A stretch of 64,000 nucleotides of DNA. Source: Dryococelus australis (Eukaryota; Arthropoda; Insecta; Phasmatodea; Phasmatidae). Under the pieces are notes generated by a model, which made no database searches, had not been told where the DNA came from, and saw only the letters and a list, made by a program, of their open reading frames with translations. Location of the stretch: NCBI GenBank assembly GCA_029891345.1, contig CM056994.1, positions 226,354,991 to 226,418,990 on the forward strand. Reading direction: 5' to 3'. Position 1 is the stretch's first letter, and each line of letters begins with the position of its first letter. Below are positions 1 through 13,329 of the stretch, piece after piece. Position numbers and translations under genes: made by a program.

Positions 1-1590
1 GCAGCAGGTAAGGTCCATGCTATGGAAGACTGTGCACACACACATTCATGTAGGTCGGGGTAGTGGCAAAACCATCTTCTTCTTCTGGAACATGGAACAG
101 CTCGGATGGTTCGGCAGTCCAGGTCAGACAGAGTCTCACCATGGGGTTAGGGTAGGAACCATAGCCCCTCATGTATTTCACTGGAGACATCAGCTTCCCA
201 AGGGTCCTGTTCACCATCATGTTGAGCGAGCGTGAAGGGGGATGGGGGCTGTTTTTGAAGTCACTTCAACAGCTGCTTGGTAAAGGTTCAGAGAGCCACA
301 AGTACCATGGTAATCACAGAAATGTCCAGTACACCTCTGAACCATACTCCAGCTCAACACACTCCATCATGAAGTAGACAGTCCAATTGGGGTGGAGCTG
401 CAGACTACCCTTTGCCCCATGACGACGACGAATACAATTATGAGTATCCATCGCACCTAAAGCACTCGTAACTAGCTGCAGTAAAACCTTTACTGTAAAG
501 TTCAAATGCATCTTCACCACTGTTTAACACAAAAAAGTTCATAGTGGAAAGTCTATGTCGCACTACACCCATTGTCTTTGTTGATGCAAAACACTTTGTT
601 GTTAATTGTAGGGGTTTACCACAACACCATGTCGATTGCATCATGGAAATTCAGGGATGAAGCGAAGATGTAGAGCCTGATATTGCCCACCCACTTACTC
701 ATGTTAATAGATTAACCCCAAAAAATTAATTAAGAAAACAATTGCAAGAAAAAAAAACATGTATTCAAAACCTAATAAAATTACTTCACATACCTATACC
801 TACAGTATTTCATCTCGTAATGGCACACTTAGTTCTCCCCTAAACTAAAGCAAAACACATCATAACCAAGAGGCTTTAAGTTAACTCCCAGCACCTCACT
901 GTACTGTAATCATCACAAAATAAATACTACTACCCGGTTTGACTGGCTTTAGAAGAAAAACAATAAAACGAGGGATCATACATCCTTTTTTTCGGGTGAT
1001 TACTTAAGGCTAAATAAATTGCTGACCTAACGTTTCCTCTTACATAGTATTCCAAAAACATAACATAAAACTTATACAAAAAAATATTTTCCTTAGTTTT
1101 CTCTTCTATCTTTAACTGCCATTAGGTATTTACTGGTTTGTCTGCTCTAAAGACAAATACGAGGCCACCTTATGGCCAGCAGCATCCCTGATAGATGCTG
1201 TCACTCTGCCACTTTATTTGATATGGGGAATAACATATTCCATTGAATGACGGCTCTGTTCCTCTGGAGGGTTACCTGCCTGTGCTTCCTGTACAGCTGG
1301 AAAGGAACCTCCCTTCTTCAATCCCCTTAAACTGAAACATCTCCACAGGACACAAAACACAAACAGTACTGTAACAGAATAATTATAACAGGGGAACCAA
1401 TCTCTAGGCCTAAAATAGCATCAAGACTAACAGCTTGAACTGTAGGAATTTCCCCTAATATAATTAAATAGGGATTTCTTACAATTATCAACAATAATTC
1501 AATGATCACTAGGCCTAATGACATGCTTTGCTAATTCCATATCCAAAAATTTTCAAAACCCAATGGAGCATCTAGATAAATAGTTTCCAA
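1..1590. other. Unassigned leading segment
   Basis: No gene or mobile element is recognised here. Several 60-70 codon open frames overlap on both strands between 17 and 644 and the base composition is more balanced there (about half G+C) than in the AT-rich stretch 700-1590, so a decayed coding segment is possible, but no motif could be named. If the env-bearing element to the right once had a 3' LTR it should lie here; I could not find a copy of its candidate 5' LTR. Confidence 0.5.
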
Positions 1591-1591
1591 T

Positions 1592-3219
1592 CTATGGAAG
1601 CTTAGTACCCATAGATATGTTCAAGTGGGGTATGGTAGGAGGCCAAACTTCTGACAGACTATCATTAAAAGAGGAGAAAACAGCATGAGTAGACGTTGCC
1701 TGTCCAGGGAAGTGTAATGTCTTAAATTTAGTCCAACCATCAGGAATTATATTAATAAGGTAAAACACTGTTCGAGTATTGTAGTCACAAGGATAAGTTT
1801 TGTGTATCTGTATTTCATTATTTAAATACAACATGCAATCACATGGCACAGCCACATCAGTAGCTCCAGGATTATTACTGTAGTTTAACACGCGAGTCTC
1901 ATTTTTGCTCATAGTACTACTCCAACTTACCCTCAGTATTGGTCAAAAAGTATCTTTCAGACCCTACTTAAGTGACAATTAAATGTGTACCAGATTGGCA
2001 ATTAAATGCACATACTTCCCCTAATTTTTCAGAAGTTGCCCCATGAAAAACTGCTTTAGGACATAAGGCCCCTGTTACAGCATCACCAGAGTTTCTAGGA
2101 ATAAAACACAAATAGTCTTGGAAAGGTCTGCAATATTGTAGGGTTCTACCTCTAATAGTAGTGACTTCCTCACCATTTACTGCCAAAAATATTGTTTCAT
2201 GATGTAATACGCATACAGACTTTTTTCCATTTAAAAGGCACAGCCACAAAATCATATAATTTCTAATGCGAGTCTTTCTTGACTAAAGTAATTTTTATTT
2301 TTACGAAAGGACTATTATCAAAAATCTGACAAGAACTGATTTTTAAACCTTACTTGTGGGAATCGCCAGGCGATACCCGTCCTTAAAAACAACTTGCGAT
2401 AAAACATAGAATTTCTTCTTTAAGTCCAAAAGGGAAACCAAAACAGCTGGTAATTTATGGGATCTACATTGGTCTAAAATTTCAAGCCTGAATACAGTGT
2501 GAGATTGTTTGGCCAGAAGTGCTGCCAGCAAAACTTGAGTCTGATGGACATTTGCAAGTTCATTTATCATTCCTACTCGACTACTACCTAAGGCTTCTCT
2601 AAAAGAACTTAAAAAGTTATTCAAATTATTAAACTTGGATTGAACTTTTCCAAAGAGTTCTTACACAGCAGTATTTACAACCAAATCTTGATTGGAAAGA
2701 TTAGCTAGTTCTACATGAGTTTGAAAAAACTGCTTATTCATCATTTTCATGTGTGCTGCAAGTTCGTTTTGGTTTTTAAAAAGACTATTGATTTCATTTT
2801 CAGTGGTGATATCACAGCGCCAGCTCGCAACATCACCTAGAAAGGTCAATCCCCGCTTCTGTCTCAAATGTTGTTCATCATCTTCTACCAAATCCTCACC
2901 TGCTGCTAAACTTAATTTGTTTTGGAGGATTTCTGTACTTACAATAAAACTTTTAACTTCTTTGTGCAAATGGCAAAAATCTGAGTACCCCTGGCCGGCA
3001 CAAGGAAAATTTTCTAATTATCTGGCTAATTTTATCATCGAGCTCACGAGGCCACATGGTCTGTAAATACAGAGGGACAGATGATGTATACACCATTACC
3101 TTGTTCATTGGTTGGAAGTTCGCTCCAGTCACGACATCAACAGCTATGGCTTCTGCTGTTCCGTAGGGAAACCACCTCAGGCACAGCATCGCCCACAATG
3201 GGATGGGGTTGCACACCAT
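1592..3219 (-). pseudogene. env: Envelope gene fossil, F-protein type
   Basis: The gene lies downstream of pol, as env does in insect endogenous retroviruses. Around 2,840-2,870 there is a basic RQKRG motif that looks like a furin site, directly followed by a hydrophobic glycine-containing stretch (GLTFLGDVASW) that fits a fusion peptide. This is the layout of the baculovirus F / Gypsy envelope fusion family. Further downstream come a heptad-like region (2,661-2,830) and cysteine-rich ectodomain pieces with PCDCMLYLNN and YPCDYNTR, which resemble the C-rich part of the same family. In life this would be a membrane glycoprotein. It is broken in several places and the transmembrane end is not clearly seen. 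Confidence 0.75.
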
Positions 3220-3437
3220 CTCCTGGCTGTAGAGAGCACCGCCTCAGCAGTCCCTGGTTCAGTCGACTTCAGACTGTTTAATTATTTAAGCTCGTTATAC
3301 CCTATAACCCATCATTTTCACAGCATTGGTCCACTGATTTGACAATGATACAAACACAACACATTACAATACACAACAAATGAAAAAGGAAGAGAGAGAA
3401 AATATATATATTAATATTAGGCTATTGCCATATTTCA

Positions 3438-6400
3438 TTAATGGAACAGTTTCAGACGTTCCACATTGGAGACTTCAACCTTAGGTGCCCATCGCAATGT
3501 TTTCCTGACAGCATACAAATTAGGGAATACCTTTTTAATCACAAAGGACGGACCATGCCAGCAGTGTAGGAATTTTGGAGTCAAGCCTTTCTTTCTTATG
3601 GGGGTGTACACCAATACCTCATGTCCAGGTAGATACTCCACTACCCTCTGTTGAGGGTGGCGTACCATTGCTTGGCCTCGAGTTGCTGCTTACATAAGTT
3701 CTCCACCGCCTGCTTCTGGAGAGTCTTCCACTTTTGTTGTACCCGCTTACTATCTGCCTCATTCACTCTCTGGTTAATGCATATTTCTGAAGGCAAGACA
3801 GGTTCGTGACCATACGCCCACAAAAAGGGGCTGAACCCTGTGCTCTCCTATCTGCATATATTATAGGCAAAGGTTACTAGGGGTAAACTAAGGTCCCAAT
3901 CCTTCTGATTGCTGGACACGTAATGTGACATCATGGTAGTGAGGGTGGCGTGAAGCCTTTCTACAGATCCATTACATTGGGGTCGATAGGCCTACCCCAA
4001 AGACATGGTTCCCTGTACATCCATGAGCTTTAGGAGCTCCATCACTGCTGCAGAACTGAACACCTGACCCCTGTCGCTCAGAGTGGATCCAGGGGTGGAG
4101 TGTCTACAAATTGCAGCCTCTAATAAAAACTGGGCCACTTCTTGGGCCATCCCAGCAGGTACGACACGAGTTTCCGCCCACCTAGTACCATAATCAATGC
4201 AAGTTATTACATATTTATTACTCCATGTAGTTTTTGGAAATGGGCCTAGCAGGTCGATACCTACTCGATCAAACGGATCGCCTGTGACCTGCTGGATTCA
4301 TATTCGTCCCTTTTTTGGTCTGGTAATCAACACAAGTTTGCACATAGTTCGTAACATCTTTAGAAAGTCCATGCCAGTAATATCTCCTCCTTATCTTATC
4401 TATTGTTCTGGCTACCCCTAAATTCCCACCCACTAGGAGGTTGTCATGACACTCACTAAGGATTTCTGGTTTCAATTTACTTGGTATTACCAGCAATTTC
4501 TCTCTACCTTCTGGCCTAGTATTTATTTTATACAGGATGCCATCTTTCAAACAAAAATTTATGGTTAAACTACTAAGTTGTGTATCCTGTTGTGATGGCT
4601 TCTCAACCTCCAGCATTATAGGTAACAAACTCGAGTCAGCCCTCTGAGCTTTAGCAATGTCAAACCCTGGCAATGAAAGAACTGGTAACTCTAAAGCTTT
4701 TTTTTTTGTGTTGTATACGTTTATCCACAGGGCGTTGACTTAGACTGTCCACATGCGCATGGTTCGTACCACTAGTGTATTTAATGTCAAATGTGTATTC
4801 TTAACATCTTCAATGCCCGCCGTGTTATTCTTCCTGAATAGTGAGCATTCATATTTAACCTATCCAGGTAGCACAAACTGGGGTGATCTGTTACCAGTGT
4901 GAAGAGTTTCAAATTTATGTAAGGCCTAAACTGGCCTAATACATATACTAGAGCAAGACATTATAAATGTGTAATGGGGTACCTGAATTCTGCTGGTGTG
5001 AGGGTCCTACTAGTGTACACCACAGGATGCTATTTCTCCTTTCTTTTTGCATCAATAAGTCTCCAATACCTTGAGTGCTGGCATCTGTGTGTATCTCTAT
5101 AGGGCCTCCGTCTTGAAAGCGAACCAAAGTGGGGGATAAGGTCAATTTTTGTTTTAATTCTCTAGAAGCTTTTTTTGGGCCTCACCCCATTCAAATTTTT
5201 TGCTCTTTCTTTGAAAGACAGTGGATTAGCTAACTGAGAAAAATTCTCTGCAAATTTACGATAAAAGTGATGCTAGGCCTTAGAAGCTTCGAATGTCCCT
5301 TGGATCAACAAGTCTGGGGAACTCTCTGACTGCCCGGATCTTATTGGGGTGGAGTTTGTACCCTCACTGTTAACAATATGTCTTAATACCTTAGTTTCTT
5401 CGTGACCGAAGGACCATTTGCCTGGTTTCAAATTCAGATTAGCTTCTTGAAATCTTTTTAGGACCTGCTCTAGTCTAACCAGGTGTTGTTCAAAGCTACT
5501 TTCACCACCAAAATGTCATCTAGATACACCAAACACCACCCCCATTTCAATCCAGCCAGCATTTTGTCCATATATCTATGAAAAACGGATGGTGCTGTTT
5601 TAGACCGAAAGGCAATGTTTGAAAACAAAAAGTCCCTTCAGGGGTCACAAAAGAGTTTTCCTCCTCGTCTTTCCCCACCAGCTGCAACTGGTGGTGTCCA
5701 GAGTTAATGTCTAAAATGCTGATATACTTAGTGCCTGTCTAGTAACTCAGAAAATCATCGATTCTGGGCAAAGAATACTTATCATCTTTCAGTATTGCAT
5801 TTCATCGGCGATAGTCTATGTACAGTCTACGCTCGCCATCCTTTTTTCCTTACTAACACTACTGGGGAACACCAACTAGTACTGGTAGGCCTCCCTACTC
5901 CATTCTGAATATGTTCCTCCACGATATCATGAATAACCTCGCGTTCAACAGGTGACACTCTGTAGGGCACATAAGTAACACTGGGGGACTGTCACCCATA
6001 TCTTGTGTTGCTACCTCCTCCTTGGTCCTTCCTATCTGACCAGGTTTCCAGCCAAAACCATTTCGGTACTTGTACAGTAAATTCCTCATCTCAAGTCTTT
6101 TTTCAGGGAGGAAATTGGGGTTAATGTTTAACTTACCTTCATCAAACCCATCACATTTACCACCTAAGTAATCAGAAAAAGTGTTTACCTGCGTTTTATT
6201 TACCTATTCAAAAGAACACACATTTCCTAATTTCATCCCTTTCGCAGAGTTACTTCACTATCTGATGTATTTGTAACCCACAAACATGTATGTTGTTTTG
6301 TGCACAAAATACTGTATGTTATTAGTACCACCTGTTTCACATACAATTGACTTTATGGTTATAACAGGACCTCTGTTGGTAAATCAGGGGCTGAAAACTC

Positions 6401-6960
6401 AAATTCTATATGCTGATGCATCCTAGGCTCCAACCAAACATTATCTCTAACCATGACGCACCCTAACCTCATCCTAGGTTCGCAAAAATCCTAAGCATTG
6501 GTGGTAAGAGGGGATGTCTCTGTTATTTCCCTGCTAGTAAATGGGGTGTTCCTAACCTCCACATTTCCCATTAACTCCTCCATGATCGGCTGTGAGGTCA
6601 TGTGTCTTCCCTGATGGAGATAATTTATCAACAAAAAATCACTTCCATGTTCATTAAATCTCAATTGCGCCTGGTAATTTTGTAAGAAATCGCATCCCAG
6701 TGTTAAGCCATTAATCGGGGCAGCCACTAATCCTACAGGATGTGTGTACCGAAAATTACCTAGGTAAATTTTAAGTATAGCATCTCAGAAATGGACTGTT
6801 GTTGGCCTGAAACACCAGAAAACACTCTTGATTCTGCCTCTCTCCAGTAGTTCTTAGGGATAAGCCTCTAATCTACCAACGAAATGGCTGCTCCACTATC
6901 CATGTAAACCTGAGTCGATTGTCCAAACAATTCAGTATGTAAATAGACTACTCCAGCTGA
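3438..6960 (-). pseudogene. pol: Gypsy-class pol fossil
   Basis: Parts in order on the minus strand: aspartic protease (DSGAAISLV near 6,890 and GLTLGCDFLQNYQAQLRF near 6,660-6,710); reverse transcriptase (entry region 5,895-6,089, VYLDD active-site motif near 5,520); RNase H start (IHTDASTQGIG near 5,090); integrase zinc-binding head (4,269-4,673; HDN...H spacing ending in CVDYQ); catalytic core (3,840-4,270, with SDRGQVFSS and a conserved NGSVERLHATL); and a C-terminal domain (3,438-3,668) of the GPY/F type (KFLHCWHGPSFVIKK). Domain order and motifs are diagnostic of Ty3/Gypsy elements. It is broken many times and no complete domain is open. Confidence 0.85.
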
Positions 6961-7019
6961 GATTGAAGGAAGGAAACTAATTTGTGCATACGGGCTATTC
7001 CCCTTAACCTGGTTCGTCC

Positions 7020-8217
7020 TTACTTGTTTTCCGACTCCCTATCAGTTCTCTTGGTAGGTCCTAACTGTGTTTTGCAGAAAGGTTGTGTGTGACTCGGTTG
7101 ACAACACCTAAAACAAATAGGCCTGCCATCGGGCGCTCGGGTCGGTCTAAGTGTTCCTCTTTCTTCTTGTGTTCTGCCAGTTTCTCTCCTTTGGACTGTG
7201 GGAGCTCTCTGACCATGCATCGGACCTCTATTCTTCCCACTATTCCCACCTTTTATATGCAAATTCCTTAATTGCTCTGGCATATCCCGCATTTGCTTGC
7301 CTAGGGATTCTACCATTGGTTGCAGTTGAGCTACCTCACTGTTACCCTCTCTACTTGGTCCCGCAAACTATGCTATTTTTGCTTTTTCCACTGCTTGACT
7401 AGCCCTTACCCACTCAGGAGCTAGTGCACGCATATTTTTCGCATACATACTACCTGCTTCTATGTCCCTATATGGTTCTGCATAAGCTGATCCACCGCTT
7501 TGTTTTCCAATAGCATGCCCTCGTAGGATGTACCTAATTTTATTTTGTTCGGTCATTTTGGGATCCAATTTGTTACACAAGCTTATGACATCATAGACGA
7601 ACTCCTCTATAGACTCATCTGCACATTTCTAAATCCTAAGCCTCGCCTATCCTGGTAAATGCTAACTTTAAAGCCTGGGCAAATGCCTCAAAAGTTTTCA
7701 ACCCCTCAACTTGGTCACCTGGACTATCATACCAACGAGCAGCCGCCCCTTTTATAAAACTAGGCAAATAGAGAAGGCTCTTCTTCTCGTCCCAATTATT
7801 TACTGTTGCTGCTAGTTTGAAATTATTAATCTATTCGGTGACATCGTCGGTATTCTTACTGAAGTTATATCCAGGATCTACAAAAAAACTACCACCTTCC
7901 ATTTCGGTGTGTTTCTCTGGATCAGGTATTAAGTCCGCATTTTCCCTTACTGGACTCCTAACCATGTTCCCAGTGTTTGCTTGTTCCCCTTCCGACCCAA
8001 TGTCGGAAAATACCTCTGCTATCTCGACACTAACTGTCGGACTTAATTCTAAATTTTTGGTATCTTGGCTTCTCAGTTTCCTTTCTGGGAACATAACCAC
8101 GTGCCTACCATGCCTGACAAAATAATTACACCCAGAATCCAACAAATACACAAAAAAAACAACAACAAACAAGTAAAACCTATGTGCTGCACTCTGAGAA
8201 CAATTATTTATTAACAC
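7020..8217 (-). pseudogene. gag: Gag fossil with zinc knuckle
   Basis: The first open segment after the leader (7,831-8,217) starts with a hydrophobic stretch and continues into an acidic region; later segments (7,368-7,580) are alpha-helical and capsid-like. Near the end, at about 7,075-7,115, a zinc knuckle of the C-X2-C-X4-H-X4-C form is visible (CFRCCQPSHTQPFC) after a basic, glutamine-rich stretch. In family terms this is the structural protein that packages RNA. It is broken in several places. The knuckle immediately upstream of the protease supports the assignment more than the capsid region does. Confidence 0.7.
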
Positions 8218-8397
8218 TAAATACAGGTGCCAGTCTACATCAACCCACCTACTTAAGGTACCATACTACTTCCTTAATGGTTAAGGTATTAATAACACAA
8301 TACCATCGTGCATTGCCCTCGACAGTGTCAGACCCACTATACCCTTAGGTACTGCCTAAAAAAGAAACAAAAGGGTACCTGGCACCCAAAACCAAAT

Positions 8398-8819
8398 TGT
8401 TACAAGGTAGGGAGAAGGAGGGATAAAGTTTAGAATTATAAAAATAGGAAAATGAGCCAACACCAAAATATGACCTGCGAAGCCTCCACTGTGTGCTATA
8501 ATATTTACTCAGCAGGGCCAGCACGATACCCTGTACACTAAATACTTACTTGAAAACGAAAAGGCTCATTTAATACAAAATCCGAAAAAGAACAAGGATT
8601 ATGGATAAGTGCGGGGGGTTTGTGTAGGGTTTCTACTCGAAAGGCAACAAGATGTACCCAGACCATTTCATGGGCATGACTCTGACAAAGAAGTGGTGCA
8701 TTGATGTATATCGCTTAAATAAAAATAACCTTTACTAAGCACCCAGTGCCTGTAGACTAAGTTACCAGGCCCCCTATATGAGAGTCGAGAGTTGCAATTA
8801 GAGGAGGATTTCCGTAACA
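8398..8819 (-). repeat. Candidate 5' LTR of the env-bearing element
   Basis: The segment starts TGTTAC and ends GTAACA, a six-base inverted end typical of LTRs, is 422 bp long, and sits just upstream (in minus-strand terms) of the gag leader. On the minus strand the sequence right after the LTR end is ATTTGGTTTTGGGTGCC, a possible though not clear primer site. No second copy was found, so this is a structural inference. Confidence 0.45.
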
Positions 8820-11800
8820 ACTATCAATAGAAAAATTATATATTAAAAAATTAAAGTTTATTTAACTAACAAAAACCGATTAATAACGAACAAAAACCCA
8901 AATAATAATAATAAAGTAGGTTAGTATTGAAAATTTATGGGGTTTTGCAAGAGCAGAACTGTAAATACTAGATATACGTTTGGTTACTCAAAAATAAATA
9001 TAAGTAACAATGATTTCAAGAAAAAAAATTTATGAAGTTAATCTTATTATCCAAATAATTAAACAACCCTAAAAACCATAAATCCCACTGGCCTAACTAG
9101 TGTCCTATTTAAGAAGAAATAAAAGCATTTACTGTAGGGCCAACAGGAGGTCCTTCTTACTAATACTCCAGGTTTATCTCATCCATGTGTGAGTATAAAC
9201 AAAACAAACAAAATTGTATGTCAGTTACTTTAAAGTGAATGGGGATAGACTGCCCCCTTTATAACAAAAGTATTAAATAACAGTAAATATAATTTTTCTC
9301 CTATATGAAGTTACTTTAACAAAATTATCTTAGGATCAGTGCATCGGAATGTTTGTTTCAACACTAGCTTAAAGTAGCCATAGCAATAGCGCTCAACCAT
9401 TAGTCTCCTAGGGCTTAAATAAAAATTACAAAAGAAAACCAACCTTAACTTTGGTTAAGTGAGCTTATAGGATTTATTCATTGGATAGATTGATTGGGCA
9501 GGATAATCAAATAAGCTTTAGAGAACTTGAACAAGAATTAATTTAGAAACCAAAGTAAAGGTCAAACGACTTTAAAATTAATTATAGAAAATGCACGAAA
9601 TTTAAATTACTGGAGGAACTTGTAAAAAATTATTGGGAAATATAACTTAGACCTCAATTTACTTCAAAGCAGTAGTACCAATATAACTCTGCCACTTACG
9701 AATACCAAAAACATGCAGAGCCATTTAAACACAAGGTGCTACCATTACAACTATCCATTCTTTAAGTTTCCACTAAGCGGTATGAAAAACAAAACAACTG
9801 GAATAACTAAGGTTCCATCGCGTGCCAAAGCTAATTATAAAAAAAAATAGAAACATAACCTCAATTGCTCCTTGGCCAGTGCTGATGAGCAAGACATAAT
9901 TACCAGTAATGCTTCTGCCCTGGTCTCTCGACACCTACACAAACGCAACTCGCATACTGCTCACTACTTCTACATCTTCTATCAACTACATCTTTGTCGC
10001 ATCCTCTTCCTAGCCGCACTCCTGCGCCGAGACCGCTGCTCACAACAACTGTCTGCTCACGACTCACCACTGCCAGCCCACAACCTTGTCAACTAAATCC
10101 GAAAACCCCACCTGCCTCACCTTACGGCCTTTGCTGATGTCATGGCTGGCAAATCAGAGCCAGCCACCGCCACGATCGATAACTCGGCAGCTCGAAGACA
10201 AATGCCCCTTTAGCTGTACTAGACTAGCAGCAAAATGCGGTGTTCATCAAAACATCCCGGATTTACTAAGGAAAGTGTCGGGGCAGCTCATAGTTGCCGC
10301 CCTGTGTTTCGAACGAGCAGAAGATAAAAATTCTTACGAACTACTGAAGGGGGAACAATAACGAGCCCTGGGCCGAGAAAAATACTGCCAGCTGCCGTCG
10401 CTTCAGAAGAAGCCTGTTGATTTATGTGGTGACGAAACTCTTTCAAATTAAAAATAACGAGTGACCTCAGTTATTTAAGAACTTCAGCAGTCAAAAATAA
10501 AAAGTTTTTATTTTTACAAAAACTAAAAATAAAACAGTAACGAAACTGATTCGAATTTCAATGCCACTATAACTTATTTGACCTACCCATAGAATAAAAT
10601 GAAACAAATAAAAATCGGCAAATTAAGAAAATCTGTTCAGACAAAAAAATGATATAAAATAAAGGAATGAATTCGTAATGAGACACTATCAGTTAACTTT
10701 AAACTACGATCTAAACTAGTTTAAGGCCAAAAATGGTCCAAACATAATACAACCACAACACAAAACGACTTTCGAATATGACTTCCCAAAACCAACTTTT
10801 GAAATAAAATTTATGAAATTATTTCTCACCATATTACTTATTAAAGGAAGAAAAAACTTGCCTCTTTACAAACAAAATAAACAAGTAATAAGGAGGGCTT
10901 AACTCAACCAAAACAGCCTAGTTACCTTACCTAACCTCCAATGAAGGAAATGCCAAATGAAAATACTAAAGGAAATTGATTTGAAAGTAGGTCTATCGCA
11001 TCCTAACAAAAAAAAGGGATGGGAAATTTCCTGCTGTCGTAAAATGTAGGGCCTCCGAACAAAAAATGAGAAAGAGCAATCAAAAATATCACTACAGACA
11101 TTGCAGTTAACAAAAAAAAATAAATTTAAATCGAAATCACAAAAAAAAAACAGTTGTTACTATATTACCTCTATAAAAACATTAGTCACACAGTGCGGTA
11201 ATTAACAGCATGGTAGAAGATTGATGTTTTCTATTTGTTCTGTAAAGCTACAGCAGTGTCATGTGGTTCCCTCCCTCCAAATGTGAGCATTCGGTCAAGC
11301 CCTCCCCTATGCTGTGTCCCCTATGCTTCCTCTTAAACCTGCCTGAAGATTATTTTCTAATTTGAACTTTACTATATTGGTGTATCTACATCATTACACG
11401 CCAAATTATTTGTCTCTGGTGTAGTCACTAATTAATATCCAAAAATGTTGTATTCACATATTTTCATTTGTTTTATTTTTATTGACTTTATAAATTGTTG
11501 TATAAAATAAAATTATTGTTAAAGTTTTTCAGACATAGGCCATTGTATTCTATTTTGTAAATCCAAGGGGCAAGAATAAAAATAAATATGTCAAATGATA
11601 AAATTAATACATTATTATGCCATGTTCCACATGGTGCCCCTTCTAGAGCGTTCGTCATGCAACCAACAGCAGCTCACCCACCGTCCATGTGAGGGCAGTG
11701 TTATGCTCGAAGAAAGTTCCACGTGTGTGTGTGTGTGTAGTGTGTTGGTGTTTTTGTATTTGTATATTTATTTATTTTGTTATGGCCTGTTTATTTTATT

Positions 11801-12269
11801 GTAATTTTTATTTTTGTGTGCAACGCAATGTGTATAGTGTAGTGTGTTCATCAGCTGGTATTTCATGTATGAAGTGTTGTTTACCTTTTTGCATTTATCA
11901 TTTATTTTTCAATTATATAATTATTTCCATGCACATAATTTGTATGTCAGCATTTCATATAAGAGCTCATTCCTGAGTATTGTGTGAATTTGTATTTTTA
12001 TATAATTTACCAGAGTTATTTGTTTTCATGCACAGTGTCACTTAGAATATTAATGCGGTGCTCTTTTATTGCCATCACAGCACAGGATGTATTTTATATT
12101 TATTTGTCTATTGCTTAAGGGTGAGTGTATGCACGTACAGAAGATTGTACACAATATTAATTTATTTTGGACAGCCAGTATTAATGGCTATTATTGGGCA
12201 TTAGTTTCCAGTATAATTAGCATAGAGGTTGTGTAGAGACGTTGGCCACGACTTGGTAGCTATAACGTA
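8820..12269. other. No gene recognised
   Basis: Mostly AT-rich spacer. An island of higher G+C lies at 9,860-10,430 with two overlapping open frames (9,872-10,096 and 10,086-10,361) that show no domain; it could be the promoter or leader of an unrecognised element. A short (GT)8 run is at 11,723-11,738. 11,600-12,269 is T-rich and has open frames only because of composition. Confidence 0.5.
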
Positions 12270-12465
12270 TGTTATAGATTGGTTATTCCCTTTGTATGTT
12301 ATCGTTGACACCTGTGTGTTTTCTTTTTAATGTATGAACCTATCAATGATGATATATATGAGTTGTTTAGTTTGTTGTTAGAATCAGCTGTGTATCGTGT
12401 GTTACAATGTAGTGTACATTTTTGCTTAATAAAGCCTAGTTCAGGTCATGCAGTTCTTCATAACA
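12270..12465 (+). repeat. 5' LTR
   Basis: 196 bp, starts TGTTATAGATTGG and ends CTTCATAACA, with a polyadenylation-type AATAAA near its end (12,428-12,433). It matches the 3' LTR along its full length. Confidence 0.92.
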
Positions 12466-12490
12466 ATTTATTAAGCATAAATTTTATCTA

Positions 12491-13260
12491 TTGTCAGTCA
12501 TGGATCACTTACTTCGCCCGGATGGACTAAATATCAATAATGAGAACGTTAATACTTCACAAGAATGGAGTCATTGGATCAAGACATTACAAAACTTTAT
12601 CGTTTCTGTTGACATCAAAGAAGCTGACAGACTTAAGGTATTTATCAACTTTGTTTCTCCGCCCGTTTATGAGAATATAAGTGACTGTGAAACTTACGAT
12701 GAGGCAATAGCTATTTTGGAAAATATCTATGTAAAACCTGTTAGTCAAGATTTTGCGAGACATAAACTTAAGACCCGACGCCAAGAACCAGAAGAATCAG
12801 TCGACAGGTATCTAGAGTGTCTTACACTGTTAGCTAAAGAATGCAAATTCAAGGCGGTTATGGCAGACATTAATAGGGATGAATATATCCGGGATGCATT
12901 CATTGATGGGCTGCAGTCTCATCATATTCCTCAGAGATTATTGTAAAATCTCACTCTCTCACTGGAACGGGATTTTGCCCAAACTAGGTCACTCGAACTG
13001 GCTCAATAGCAGTCGCAGCTATATTTATCTCCTTCTGCTGTCAATGCGATCATAAAGGACGTACAACATGAACAACATCCTAGGGTTAGTTTGAACCCTC
13101 AGGTGGTGCAAACAATTGCAGCTATCAGCACCACATTTTTTTTTGTGTTCGACCGAGCCACAATAGGGCTGTCTGTCCAGCAAAGGAAGCAATTTGCAGA
13201 GGACGTGGAAAAAAAAAGGCCATTTTGTAAAAATGTGTCGAAATCCTAAATCCAATCGAG
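12491..13260 (+). pseudogene. gag: Gag fossil of the LTR element
   Basis: A 151-codon frame (12,491-12,946) begins shortly after the 5' LTR. It has the helical retrotransposon-gag pattern: a conserved tryptophan near residue 26, FARHKLKTRRQEPEESVDRY at about residues 88-107, and a final DAFIDGLQS. A knuckle-like piece (KKGHFVKMCR) follows near 13,210-13,240, just before the protease. The protein would form the particle that carries the RNA. Broken between the capsid part and the knuckle. Confidence 0.8.
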
Positions 13261-13329
13261 ATTCGAGCTCCTCAACTCACTTTTATAATTGTGTTGCTTC
13301 CTTGCCTGCTTGCTTAAAAAAAAAAGTGG

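Larger units (their letters stand above)
1592..8819 (-). mobile_element. Env-bearing Gypsy-class LTR retroelement fossil
   Basis: Read on the minus strand the order is candidate 5' LTR (8398-8819), gag with a zinc knuckle, aspartic protease, reverse transcriptase, RNase H, integrase with an HHCC head and a GPY/F-like tail, then an envelope gene. The protease-RT-RNase H-integrase order places it in the Gypsy/Metaviridae group, and the third gene makes it comparable to errantiviruses and other env-bearing arthropod lineages, though a gag zinc knuckle is not typical of Drosophila errantiviruses. The element is broken, with well over ten interruptions across the three genes. The 3' LTR was not found, so its age cannot be set from LTR divergence; the scale of decay says old. 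Confidence 0.85.

Noticed and set aside
1300-1378. 3' LTR end of the env-bearing element (GTAACA near 1,373 and a purine tract near 1,300 on the minus strand)
   Set aside because: The flanking sequence does not match the candidate 5' LTR at 8,398-8,819 at all.
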